Shown here: in pieces, positions 31,587 to 42,804 of the stretch
Layout of the letters: every line of letters begins with the position of its first letter
Numbering within the stretch: position 1 is the stretch's first letter
Assembly: GCA_033558025.1 (NCBI GenBank)
Contig: JAUCEF010000007.1
Span: 7,378,001 to 7,442,000, forward strand
Origin: Phytophthora sp. 'mugwort'
Lineage: Eukaryota > Oomycota > Peronosporomycetes > Peronosporales > Peronosporaceae
Direction: 5' to 3'
DNA: 64,000 bases
The notes under the pieces: model-generated
Seen by the model: only the letters and a program-made list of their open reading frames with translations
Told to the model about the DNA's origin: nothing
Database searches by the model: none
Translations under genes and position numbers: made by a program

Positions 31587-32737
31587 ATGAGCTCTACTGA
31601 TCCAGCCACCGACATCATTTAACGCGTTGGAAACCCCCAGCCTGGAGAAACGGATGACACGCTACATGCATATCTCACTAGCAACACGGCTAATAATCTC
31701 CGCTCGGCGTGCAAGATATCCCGCGTTAAAGACAAGAACGCTAACATGGAAAACAAGATCGGCTACGAGACTGTGGTCGTGCAGTTTGCGCGCTCCTCCC
31801 GTGAGAGTGAAGAGACCGCACACGACCAGCGGGACACGTTGCTTCAGGGGTCGGAGGGGCAGCTGTTTCAAGCACTTCCAGAACACTAGGCACTGTCTTT
31901 TGAGGCTGCTTAATGACCTCTCTAGCGAGAAGTTCTGAGATCGCCTCGGCCAGATGATGGGCACACAAGCCACACGACGCGAGCGCGGTGCTGGTGCTAT
32001 TGGTGGGCTTAATGCCTTTTGGCAGACAGTCGCGACAAAGTACGCCAAGGAGAGTGTCGAGTATACAGTGGGCTGGTATCGAGGAACTAGCGGATTGACG
32101 GCATCGAACCTCGCCACATGGTGCCTCACGACGGCGCGAAGCTTAAGCAGATGTGGAACGCCACGTCAACCAAGTATGCAATCTGCCCATGCTCGTACTA
32201 CGCAGTCTGGTCCTCACGAGTAATACTTTTATGATCTTTATATGGAACAGCTGGATGCGTTTTAAGTAAGCGTGTGGGTACTAGTACGGCCTCAGGATTT
32301 CAACGCTGCAGTAGGTAGTCTGACAAAACGCTGCCAAGTGGATACGCTGACCAACCATCGTTGTTGGACCACCCACTGCACGAAGCCGCGCACCTCAGAA
32401 GCCAATGAAGTGATCTCCGACTAGGAAGCAAGATTTGGCTCAGCAGAGAAGCAAAATGCAATTGGATAATCATGAAAAGTAGCTACCAAGAATACCCGAA
32501 CATTTGTTTTGTCTCAACAGAGAAGAAAATGCGATTGGAAGATCATGGAAAGATAGCCGCCTAGAGATCGAGAAGCTGGTCAGGTACCTGTGGGCCGCGA
32601 TGCAGGAAGGACCGAGTAGCGCAATTATCGCCCGGATTGAGAGGAAGATAGAAAAATATGTGGATCAGTTGAAGCGATTGATGCGTCCGATTAAGCAGCG
32701 CACGCAGTTAGGCCTAAATATATATCATTTGTCTTAA
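31587..32737 (+). pseudogene. Unknown protein of probable transposon origin, decayed
   Basis: Begins MSSTDPATDII, stop, RVGNPQPGETDDTLHAYLTS, NNLRSACKISRVKDKNANME, continues through frame changes to IDGIEPRHMVPHDGAKLKQM and WNATSTKYA, and ends with a helical, coiled-coil-like segment (RSWKDSRLEIEKLVRYL, IARIERKIEKYVDQLKRL) at 32,504-32,737. Continuity over about 1.1 kb across several stops shows a former protein of roughly 370 residues. No family recognised; a gag-like or accessory transposon protein is possible. Confidence 0.5.
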
Positions 32738-33100
32738 TTTAATAAACCATTGAGTTGCACATGAATCGGTGTGTATCGGCTTCCTTCGAGAGTGCTGCTG
32801 GAACTAGCCTAATAGCAAGATGAGAGCGTGTTCCTGGTGCCTAACTAATCCTTGCCTAGTGCATCCTGCACGATGTCGTAAGTTCCGGTACCAGCGTAGC
32901 GATGGTGTACACAAAGCTGTACATCCGAGCCGCACCGTGAATGATGCACGACACCCCTTTTAAAGCACCTGCAAGTGCGAGCACATGTGGGCCACAGCCC
33001 GACCTACTGACCGAACGACATCTCAATTCTGATCCGAGCATATATAGATGAAATAGCTGGTAACCCGACGAGTATCCGTCGTCTTAGCACGCGTGTAAAA
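32738..33100. other. Intergenic, no gene recognised
   Basis: Nothing supported. Confidence 0.4.
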
Positions 33101-33445
33101 ATGGTGTTAGCATGTGCGTATCTGGGGGGGCAAGAAAAGAACAACACATTGGAAACAGACATATTCATGGCTACGTATTACGCCCCAGTCGACGCTAAGA
33201 CAGAAGAAGAGTTCGAGACTCGACGGGCAGGCCTTCATACGTTGTCGGAGAGCATGGGGGGGCACCTCGACAAGGAGTGGTGGCTACACCAGCATAAGTT
33301 TGTGAAGTTCTGGGCGGATCGCGCCATGCGCTTTGGCTCTCAAACCACCTCTAGCGTTGAAGGCACGCATGCATCTATGCAAAGATGGCTCGATAATTCA
33401 AGGGGCGACTTGTTGAAAGTATCCATGCAATTAATTCCGTGGTGA
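33101..33445 (+). pseudogene. MULE transposase, C-terminal fragment
   Basis: A 114-residue frame with WWLHQHKFVKFWADRAMRFG followed by TTSSVEGTHASMQRWLDNS and GDLL, the 'thinned TT(S/N) ... E..(H/N)' segment near the C-terminus of Mutator-like transposases. The catalytic core upstream is absent. Confidence 0.6.
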
Positions 33446-35383
33446 GTTCGAGTGACAAAAAAAAGCTATCAGGTCGCTTAGGAGACCAACGCCATTCCTA
33501 TACTGTTCAGAGGTAATGATGAGTTCTCAGCTGTCGTCCAGTTGATAAGTGTATCGGCCCTGACGAAAACACATGTGCGCTGGGAGAAAGCGCACAAAAT
33601 TGTAGTTCATGGTCTCGAACGCAGTCTTTGCAAAGGAATATTTCGACATGTTCATGGTCGGCCTTGCATACATGACTTGATGACCATTATTGAGTCGCGA
33701 GACCAAGCCAATTAAAACTGAGACCAGCACACTTCGATAGGAACTGGTGATTACCCCAGGTTCAATCTGCGAGTGTGGGTAGAGCCCTAGCTCCCGTCAC
33801 ATTATAAAGGCAACCAAAACCAGAGCTCACAAAGCTGGGCATGGTGCGAAGAGTACAAGACGGGACCCAAGCAGATTCGAGACGATAGAACGATCCCTTT
33901 CAAGTCAACAGGAAACCCACACAACAATTCCGTCGTTCCAAGCTTTGCTGAACGGTTCCGGGGAAGAAGTGTACGAACCGGCTTCTTACCACCACGCGCT
34001 TGGGTGTACGCTAGCCTCCGCTCTCTTGACGAATAAGTGCTGCCGAGCACCAACCGACTTACATTGCTCTAGATCCTCAACCATCTGCCAGGACGATCTC
34101 TGCACCGGCGCTCCGCAACCGGTGCTCCTTAGTTTCTCCCAAAATCTCCTCGCCGTTGCGACGGTCGCCTGCAAGATGATGGTATTGCATGCCATGATGG
34201 ACCGCGAATGATGACGCAATAAAGGCATGCAGATGTTTGAGAGAATCTCCCTTAGTGTATCTTAGCTTCGATCCGCCAGGCCAACGTCTGTGTGGGGGTC
34301 AGTTTCGATTAACTAGTCAATCTGACGACAAGCCAAACCGGTTTACTTTGATAAGGTAAACATCTGAGCATAACCGAAGTGCGATTCTGTGTTACTACGT
34401 GCGCTGAACCAGGCAAACGAAGGTCTGGAGGATCACCTTCTGGACGACGTGGTGTACACGCCGATCGCCAACGTGAACTCAATCAGCACGGAATATCGTT
34501 AGACTACTGGACCCTTTATTCTTCAGGCTGTCATCTGGTGAATACGTCATTTATCTTATTTTTAAAATATATAAATTAAAAATATGCTGTCTTCTGGTGA
34601 ATACAGCCTGAATGATCAAGCCTGGGACTTTACTCGATATGTGAGCAACATCTATCGACAACATACTGAGCAATTAACAGAAGGATAGTGACGGCAACAG
34701 CAAAACAGCCTGTGGGTGTTAAGAAGTCCGTGCACCTGTTGCATCAGCGCGTTGACCAGTTGAGCATGCAAGAAGTATATGCTCAGGCGGGCAAGATTGA
34801 TTTTGGAGTTAAGCTCACTTGAGCACCTACGACTGTGTTGCCTGCGCAATTAGAAAGACAAATGCCATGCGTTATGCGTGACGACGTCTCGTTTCCTTGG
34901 TGTTCTTCTTATGGTCGTCTACTCATTGGAATGAGTTGTGAGTAGCGTTACGATGTTAATTAAGAGTGAAGCTACCTATTGTTGGCGATCGCTGCTTGCG
35001 TCACCTGTGATTGTGCAGTGGCGCCAGCAACGACTTGATCATGGTGACGAGAGTAACAGCCTACACAGTTTTAAGACAGAAACCAACGTAGAGACCATTT
35101 TTTTATGGAGCTAGTTGCAGAAGGTAGCTAGCCATACCACTTGTAGATTCATTATCAATTCTACTTGGTGCGAGGCGCTACCCAATTGAATACGGTGCGA
35201 GGCTACAACTGGGAGCAATCTTGCCTCCAACCAACTGACCCCCCTTCAGGTTGTGCGCCCAACTCACCGGCCTTCTCAAGTTAACAGTAAGGACTCCAAC
35301 GACTCGCGAAGCGACGGCTTTAGAGAGCGGCTAAGGCACGGGGTGCTGACAGCTTTGAACACCAAGGAGACCAGCAGCCAAAC
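33446..35383. other. Gene-free, possible LTR remnant at the right end
   Basis: No coding frame can be supported between 33,446 and 34,980. The 34,990-35,300 stretch precedes a gag frame and contains GCAGTGGCGCCAGCAACG, which could be a primer-binding region, but no matching second LTR was found. Confidence 0.35.
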
Positions 35384-36470
35384 GTGCTCGGCTACCCAGA
35401 CGACTTACATTTCGATATAACAGACCAGGGAGCTATGGAACAGCATGACCAGCTCCAACTGATTCGTCAACTACAGACGGAGCTCGCAGAAATGAAGAAG
35501 CAGTTCGCTGCTGTTGCTCGCGCATCTCGAGTACCCTCCATGTCGGACGCCAACATGGAAACAGCACCTCCATCGCCAAAGAAGCCCAAAATCAAGGACG
35601 TGCGATGCTCGAACTTCAAAGGGAACGAGGTTTACCCTGGACTTCGCGCTGGCTTCGAGAATTTATCCACGAGTTCCAGCACGCAATCAAGTCCGAGGTG
35701 CTTCTGAATGGCTCAACATGGACCAACGAACCCGAGGCATCGGTGATCGTCAACTTTCTCGAGGGACAAGCGCCTAGATACTATCATAAAACTTGGAGTG
35801 ACAACGACGTCATGATGACGAAAGCATGTCATACTCAGAGTTGAAGCGCGCGATGCGTGCAAAATTTGGCTGCAAACTCAGCCAACTCGAAATCAGCACC
35901 AAGGTGAAATGCAACAAGCGAGAAGGTAATTCATGGCATGATTATCTGGAGTACCTGAACTTTATTGAGAGCCTAATGGAAGGTGATCAGGCCAAGATGG
36001 TGATGGAGGCTTTCGGTAACAATGCGTACCTCGAATTTACCCCTACTCTCTTGTCCTCCGTGCTCGATGATGCCGATGTTTATATCGTGGAACGGATCGA
36101 ATGAAGCGGCTACTTTACAAGTTGAAAGGTGATGACCGCAAATATGGTAGCGAGACGACCGAAACCCTCGTCACGGTGATCGCCGCAAACCCGAACGATC
36201 ACGGACGCTGTGGTCACGAGCGCATTCATCGACAACATGATGACCAGTTATGGCGAATCCAGCGAAGCAATGTGAACGCTCCTACAGATGCCCTCAACAG
36301 CAAGGTAATAGCCCCGAGCAGTTAGTTTTTCTTGGCGAGACGGCCAAGGACGGCTGTCACCCCTATGGTCGGTACGGGTGGTCCAAACAGAACACAAAGG
36401 CAATTTGTCACCCTGCCTTTTCGCCGAAACAAACTTCTTTCCGTGCTGGCTGCTCATGATGTGTATGGAT
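35384..36470 (+). pseudogene. LTR retrotransposon gag, decayed
   Basis: MEQHDQLQLIRQLQTELAEM (coiled coil), a basic KKPKIKDVRCSNFKGNEVYP, then after a shift EFIHEFQHAIKSEVLLNGST and NFLEGQAPRYYHKTW, then YSELKRAMRAKFGCKLSQLE, WHDYLEYLNFIESLM. This is capsid-type gag. A degraded knuckle region follows to about 36,470. No protease, integrase or reverse transcriptase follows, so it is a 5' fragment. Confidence 0.7.
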
Positions 36471-36639
36471 TTTTCTGGTGGGAGTGGACGCAGGGGACGT
36501 TCACGCGAACATATTTTCATGAGGCATCCTCCGGCAAGTTGTCCCGAAGCTCAAACCTTGATCGCTTCCCCAGCTATCACCGCCATGTATAACGCGTAAA
36601 TACAATGTTGTCCAGAGCTACAAGCAACCATCTACCTGT

Positions 36640-36880
36640 GTGGAGGGCGGCTAACATTTTTGCTACCTTACAGCCCGCAACTGAATCCTATTGACCAGTA
36701 TTTTGAACTCCTGAAGCGATGGTTTCAACATATACCAATCTGGTTTTCAAGTTATAGCCCGATCGCGTTTTAGATGTGGCAATGCGTGCATGTACTCGGC
36801 GTGTTGACCGTGGTTGCTCTGACGCATTTCAGCATTGTGGTTAACTGGGCAATGCGCTTACGGACAAAGTATTTAACGAT
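36640..36880 (+). pseudogene. Tc1/IS630-type transposase, C-terminal fragment
   Basis: LPYSPQLNPIDQYFELLKRW (about 36,663-36,722), the final acidic-site motif of DDE_3 transposases, followed by a short degraded tail. Directly adjoins the gag fragment, so two broken elements abut here. Confidence 0.6.
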
Positions 36881-37960
36881 TTGATCCGCATCGAAATCCA
36901 GAATAATCTCAAAAGGGAAAAAAAAACTTGTTGTTGTAGACCGGTTCCTTACCGGAAGGCATCGTTACCGTTGTGCAATTCCTCTATCAATATATTGCAT
37001 GGTCGGATTAGTTGCCGACACCAGGTTGAACGGATGGGAGCTAGAAGGAGTGACGACCCTCACGAAATGCATTTTGGGCTCACGTCCGATACCGTCACGG
37101 CGACAGTGCAGCATCGAAGATGCCCGTGCGCCCTGGCGATATGGCTCGACTAGTAGATTTCCGCTAGCGGTATTTTTGTATGTGCATCGAGCCACTCAAT
37201 AATCATGATAATGGCGTACGGAGCAGCCAACATAGTGTCGTTCGGCGAAATTACGGGCCATCACCTTGACGTTATGCCTGTCAGGCGCCCCGATGCGACG
37301 CCTTTTGAAGTTCAGGTCGATAACACTACGGCTTGAGCAATGGCGCTGGATCAACAGCGCGAGGTTTCTTACAAGCAGATGAAGAAGCTGACGCAACGCG
37401 GCAGACAGGGGGATAATACTAGTAAAACTATCCGTGCTTTGAATGCTTGTGGAGGTTGACATTATTTTGCTACGACGGGCCATTGACTTACAAATCATGA
37501 CATTTTCGCGCAAGTATAATTTCAGGGAGCTCAATCCGTTTTTGGCCACTTCGGTATTAGTGGAAACCTCCGTGAACTTCGCGATGCATTTCCCTTGCAC
37601 CACAAAGCCCTCGTTGATGTCGAATTGCATTTCCTTGCATCATCCACCACGGGACCCGTGACGGGTGCTTCCGTATGGCTGCCCTACACGAATCACCAGT
37701 GCATCGATTGCACGTGCTGATAGGAGACGTAAACTGGTCGCAGCCAAGCGAATAGCTTCAACCGGCCGCGGTACCCCCGAGGTTGTCGTTGGATCGACAT
37801 AGCGGTGGTTGCTTGATTTCTTCCTGCGTATTCATCGTCAACAGCAGCAATAGACACAGAAGGGATAAAACTTTTGAGTGTATCGATGGCAAGACGAACA
37901 ATGAGCAGCTACGGATGAACTTCATTTACAGTCTAACGGAGGGTGTGCGGTTGTCATATA
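36881..37960. other. Intergenic, one unrecognised minus frame
   Basis: A 144-residue minus frame (37,630-37,196) is Arg/Ser-rich with no known motif; I do not support it as a gene. Confidence 0.35.
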
Positions 37961-38049
37961 CTCCCTCTGTTTCACTGTGTTTGTCCAAAATGAGCGATTT
38001 GTTGTTTCACAACGTTTGTTCATTTGGGCAAGATAAATTAATAGAGGAA

Positions 38050-38391
38050 TGATAAAGGTGTTGAGGTCTTGACGCGAGGCTTGGGTTGAGCGGAGGGAGT
38101 TCTGCACTTGGTGCGAAGACCGGAGTGAAGACTACTTGAGCTGAAGAAGGAAGATTCGAAAGTGATTGATTTATCGGAGCTTACACTACCTAGTCTACCA
38201 CATAGATATGCAGCCCTGCATCCAATCATTTGGTGCATCCAATCACCAACACTCCGCACTCGTCCAATCATCCTACTCGTCTAATCATCGGTTGCGTAAA
38301 CAACGTACCGTAAACATCGCGGGATCGTGTTGGACCGGTTCGGGTTAACCGGTTACTGGTACACAGTACCAAAACCCGGCAACCCTTAATA
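38050..38391 (-). repeat. 3' LTR of the copia element
   Basis: 342 bp. It differs from the other LTR only at 38133 (T against C) and 38168 (G against A). On the coding strand it begins TATTAAGGG and ends TTTATCA, so the usual TG start reads TA. Confidence 0.95.
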
Positions 38392-38401
38392 CGCCCCCTC
38401 A
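38392..38401 (-). other. Polypurine tract of the copia element
   Basis: Coding-strand TGAGGGGGCG directly abuts the 3' LTR; the gag-pol stop codon (TGA) is its first three bases. Confidence 0.75.
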
Positions 38402-41400
38402 ATGCGAACACGCGTGGATTCCGAGGGACGCCGTCAGATCCATGTGGCACGGTCCTGGCAGTGCCTTGGTCATGATGTCCGCCAGCATGATTGAAGTCTC
38501 GCAGTACTCGAGCTTGACTTCGCCGCGCTTGACCTCATCACGGATGTGATGGTACTTGATGTCGATGTGCTTGGCGCGACCATGGTTCACTGGGTTCTTC
38601 GTCATCTTAATGCACGACTGGTTGTCTTCGCGGATCTTGAGCTCGGGTCCAGTCTCGTTGGCAGCCGCCAAAATCTCGCATAGCAGGCGATGAATCCACT
38701 TGCCTTCTTGGATCGCCAGACTGAGCGCGATGTATTCCGCCTCGCTCGTAGACAACGAAACACTTGACTGCTTCTTGCTTCCCCAGCTCACTGGCGCACC
38801 CATCAGCATGAACGTGTAGCCGGAAGTCGACTTGCGGTCCGCGAGGTCGCCAGCCCAGTCCGCATCCGAATACCCACGAAAGTCGATCTTGTTGCCTGGC
38901 TTGAAACAGATTCCATGCGTCTTGGTGCCTTGTAGATAGCGAAAAATGCGCTTGACCGCAACCCAGTGTTCCTCTTGGGGGTTCTCCATGAAGCGCGATA
39001 CATAGCCTACTGCGTCCGCGATATCCGGGCGAGTAGCAGTCATCAAGTGCATGAGGGCACCCACAGCTTCGCGAAACGGAGCGTTCACCTTGGTCGCTGC
39101 GTCACTTGGAACCAGTCGAGTGCTCATGTCTACCGGACTCACCACAGCCTTGCACTCGTCCATACCGAAACGCTTCAGGATATCATCCACATAACGCCGC
39201 TGGCACATCGTCACGCTGCCGTCCGGGCCATCCACCAGCTCGATTCCAAGGACGAACACACACTTGCCACTGTCAGTCATTTCGAAGCGTGTCTTGAGGT
39301 CGTTCTTCGTGCGTGAGATCAGCTCGGGTGAACTTCCGGTGACCAACACATCGTCCACGTAGACCAGCACGAGCACACAGTGGCCATCGACAACCTTGAT
39401 GTAGAGGCACGGGTCGAAGGCTGAAACTTGAAAACCGATAGAACACACGAATTCGTCGAAGGTCTCGTTCCATACGCGCGAAGCTTGCTTGAGACCGTAA
39501 ATCGCCTTCACCAATTCCAGGCAGTCGAAATCACCATCCAGCTCGACGCCTTCAGGAACCACGCAGAACACCAACTCCTTCATGACGCCGTACAGAAATG
39601 CCGTTACCACGTCGAGTTGGTCGAGGGGCCAGTCGAAATACTTGGCAATCGCGATGACCATGCGCAGCGTCACGTACTTGACCACGGGCGAGAACGTCTC
39701 CGTGTAGTCGATGCCGTACTTTTGCTTGAAACCCTTGGCCACCAGGCGCGCCTTGTACTTCTCGATCGATCCGTCGGCTTTGCGCTTAATCTTGAACACC
39801 CACTTGGTACCGATGGCGCTTTGTCCGCTGGGCAACTTGGCAGCACGAAACACACCACGAAGTCGCATCGACTTTAACTCAGCACGAATCGCCTTGCGCC
39901 AGTGCAGTTGGTCCGGGCCGTTGACCGCTTCTTGGAATGTCGACGGCTCCGATAAGTCCACGGCTGCTTCGACCGCGTTGGCACTTGCACGCCAAAACAC
40001 AGATGGAGTCGATTCTTCATCTTGGTCTCCAGACTTTTCTTCTTCATCTGCGTCTGTTCGGTGCGAAGGGGAGTCGTTCGGTGCACTTGCTTCTTCCAGT
40101 CCAGGTCGATGACGCACAGCGCGCGGTCTTCTGGCAGCTTCATCTTCGTCACTCGGGCGGCTCTTGCGCTTCCCTGCCTGTTTGTACTCCGTCTGGCGCG
40201 GACCATCATCGTCGATGTCGAGCGAGTTGAAGTCCAGGTCGTCGACATCTTCATCAGAAACCGACGGTGAAAATCCAAAGGTCGATTCATCGAAGTTGAC
40301 ATCGCGACTGATGACCACCTGCCCCGCCTCGATGTCATAAAGTCGATACGCCTTGGACACTTCTTCGTAACCCAGAAACAATCCGGCGCGAGCCTTGGGA
40401 TCCCACTTGAGTCGCTTCTCCTTCGGAGTCAGGATGTACGTCCGACAGCCGAAAACACGCATGTGCTTCACACTCGGCTTGGACTTGTAGACGATCTCGA
40501 ACGGAGTCTTGTGCTCGATCTTGGGTGACGGCAGGCGGTTCTTCACATAGATGGCCGTCATCGCCGCCTCAGCCCAGAAACACTTGTCCAGCTTGGCGTG
40601 GTGCAACATGCTGCGGCCGATCGTGACGATAGTTCGGATGGCTCGCTCTGCCGTGCCGATGGTCTGGTGCGCGTACGGAACCGTGGTTTGCTGCTCGATG
40701 CCTTCGTCTTCGTAAAAATCCTTGAGCGAGTTGGTCGCAAACTCACGAGCTCCGTCGTGCCGCACAAACTTGACCTTCTTGCCAAACTGCGTCTGCACCT
40801 TCATGATCTATGTCTTGATGCAGTCTTCACTCTCCGACTTGGCACGCAGACAGAAACCCTTCATGCATCCGCTGGCTTCGTCCACGATCAGGAGCAGGTA
40901 CTTGCTGCCGCCAAGCGAGTTTTCCTCCATGGGTCCGCAGATGTCGAAGTGGAGCAGCTCAAATGTGTCGTAGCGACGCTTGTCACGGTTGCTTGGGAAT
41001 GGTTTTTGGACCATTTTGCCTTGCTGGCAACCACGACACACACTTGGTCCACTCGACTTGGAAGGTGCTTTCGCGTCCTTGATCATCTTGGTGTCGACCA
41101 TCTTGCGAAGAACCTCGACTGGAGCGTGACCCATACGCGCGTGCAAATCGACCGCCCTTCCACTTGTCGCCGCATTTGCCGATCGCTGAGGTGTGCGAAG
41201 CCAGTAGAGTCCATCCACGAGATCCGCCGTCGCCACCAGTTGATTCGAGTCCTTGCGCGAAACGTGCATCTCAGTGCCGTCAAATATCACTTGGAACTTG
41301 CCATGCTTGTTTATCTGCGGCACTGAAAGCAGATTCTTGCTCATATTTGGCACGTAAAGCGCGTTCTTGATCTCGATCTCGCGCTCGTCGCCGTTAGGCA

Positions 41401-42438
41401 GGACCACTCTTTCCACGATGGTCCCCACACCCTTGATGGCAGCCTTGTTGCCATCGGCCACCGAAAGTTCGCCTTCACTTCGCTCGATCAAATTGGCGAA
41501 CTTGGACTTGTCGTTGCAAATATGGTGCGTGGCACCGCTGTCGACCGCCCACATCCCGGACACATTCTTGTCCGTCGAAACTCCATATTCCAGGGAAACC
41601 GCGAACGCCACTCGATCGTAGTCGTTGTCGTAGCCGTCGCTGTCGTTTCTCCACTGGATGTTGTTGGCCCCGCGTCCACGGCCGTTGCCGCCGCGTCTTG
41701 GCCCTCGGTTCTCGTCCTTCTGCTTGGTCCAGCACTTGTCAATGACATGCCCCAATTTACCGCAGTACGTGCATTGGCGAGGCTCACGGTCGGCACTGAA
41801 CGCCTTGGCCGCGTTCTCAGTCTTCACCGTCGCCGTCTTCTCGCCTTGTCGCTTGATGTGCTCGTTCGTGAGCACCTTCACAACGTCTTGCGACCGCAGC
41901 TCTGCATTGCTCATCTCCAAGTTCAGCACGACGTTCTCGTAGCTCTTGGGGAGACTGCGCAGCAAGCAGATCGCCACGTCCTCGTCCTCCATCTTGGCGC
42001 CGATGCTGCTGAGCTTGGCGCTGATGTTCAGGACATCATTGCAATGATGCAACACATTGCCGCCTTCCGACATCTCCATGCTGAAGAGCTGTCGCTTCAG
42101 GTAGATGCGACCAGCCTTCTGCGATCCACCGTACAGCGTTTTCAAGCGCGTCCACGCGATCCATGCTTCCTCGCAGTCGTCGACCACATGATGGTAGTCG
42201 GCGTCCATGTGAAGCAACATCAGTCCAAAAGCGATGTTGCTCGACTTGACATACTCGTCCTTGGCCCGGGAGTCCGTAAAGGATGGAGACGTTCCCGATT
42301 CACCACATGCCACGTCGACTTGGTCAGGAACACGCCACGCATGTAGCGGTTCCACGTCGCGTAGTTGTCTCCGTTGAACTTGTCGATGGAGACCTTGGTC
42401 GAGACGTCTTGGGCAGAGGACATGGTGCTTGGGCTCAT
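38399..42438 (-). pseudogene. Copia gag-pol polyprotein, two disabling lesions
   Basis: Gag ([17 protein letters not shown] near 42,370; [20 protein letters not shown]) with a CCHC knuckle ([14 protein letters not shown], about 41,735-41,775). Protease site [14 protein letters not shown] (about 41,540). Integrase with zinc-type LHARMGHAP and CRGCQQGK, then the acidic triad in [19 protein letters not shown] and IGTAERAIRT. Reverse transcriptase with FLYGVMKE and LVYVDDVLVTG (about 39,350). RNase H with YSDADWAGD and SLSTSEAEYIAL. Defects: a one-base frame change inside 42,220-42,300, shortly after the gag start, and a TAG at 40808-40810 in the integrase. All other parts are open over 4 kb. The start is the ATG at 42438 or 42423. 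Confidence 0.95.
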
Positions 42439-42442
42439 AACC
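42430..42442 (-). promoter_or_regulatory. Primer-binding site (initiator tRNA-Met anticodon arm)
   Basis: Coding strand GGTTATGAGCCCA starts at the first base after the 5' LTR. Its complement, TGGGCTCATAACC, is the anticodon arm of eukaryotic initiator tRNA-Met rather than the tRNA 3' end. Drosophila copia is known to prime from a 5' half of this tRNA. The first possible gag ATG lies within this site. Confidence 0.75.
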
Positions 42443-42784
42443 TGATAAAGGTGTTGAGGTCTTGACGCGAGGCTTGGGTTGAGCGGAGGGAGTTCTGCAC
42501 TTGGTGCGAAGACCGGAGTGAAGACCACTTGAGCTGAAGAAGGAAGATTCGAAAGTGATTAATTTATCGGAGCTTACACTACCTAGTCTACCACATAGAT
42601 ATGCAGCCCTGCATCCAATCATTTGGTGCATCCAATCACCAACACTCCGCACTCGTCCAATCATCCTACTCGTCTAATCATCGGTTGCGTAAACAACGTA
42701 CCGTAAACATCGCGGGATCGTGTTGGACCGGTTCGGGTTAACCGGTTACTGGTACACAGTACCAAAACCCGGCAACCCTTAATA
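42443..42784 (-). repeat. 5' LTR of the copia element
   Basis: 342 bp, two transitions away from the other LTR, flanked by AGGA on the right. Confidence 0.95.
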
Positions 42785-42804
42785 AGGACAGCACCTAAAA
42801 TGTG

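Larger units (their letters stand above)
38050..42784 (-). mobile_element. Copia (Ty1-type) LTR retrotransposon, nearly full length
   Basis: Two 342-bp LTRs enclose a complete gag, protease, integrase, reverse transcriptase, RNase H order on the minus strand. The flanks AGGA (38045-38048) and AGGA (42785-42788) form a probable target duplication, with the fifth base differing (A against C). It sits near one end of the mariner element. Confidence 0.95.

Noticed and set aside
26460..35300. LTR pairs for the older retroelement remnants
   Set aside because: LTR-like stretches were seen near 27,290 and 35,030, and shared GACGGTTG motifs near 21,400 and 26,700, but no full-length matching pair.
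41522..42346. Long plus-strand frame (274 codons)
   Set aside because: Antisense to copia gag; no motif.
42430..42442. Possible initiator tRNA-Met gene
   Set aside because: Only the anticodon-arm complement is present, directly at the LTR border; no cloverleaf can be built, so it is a primer-binding site.
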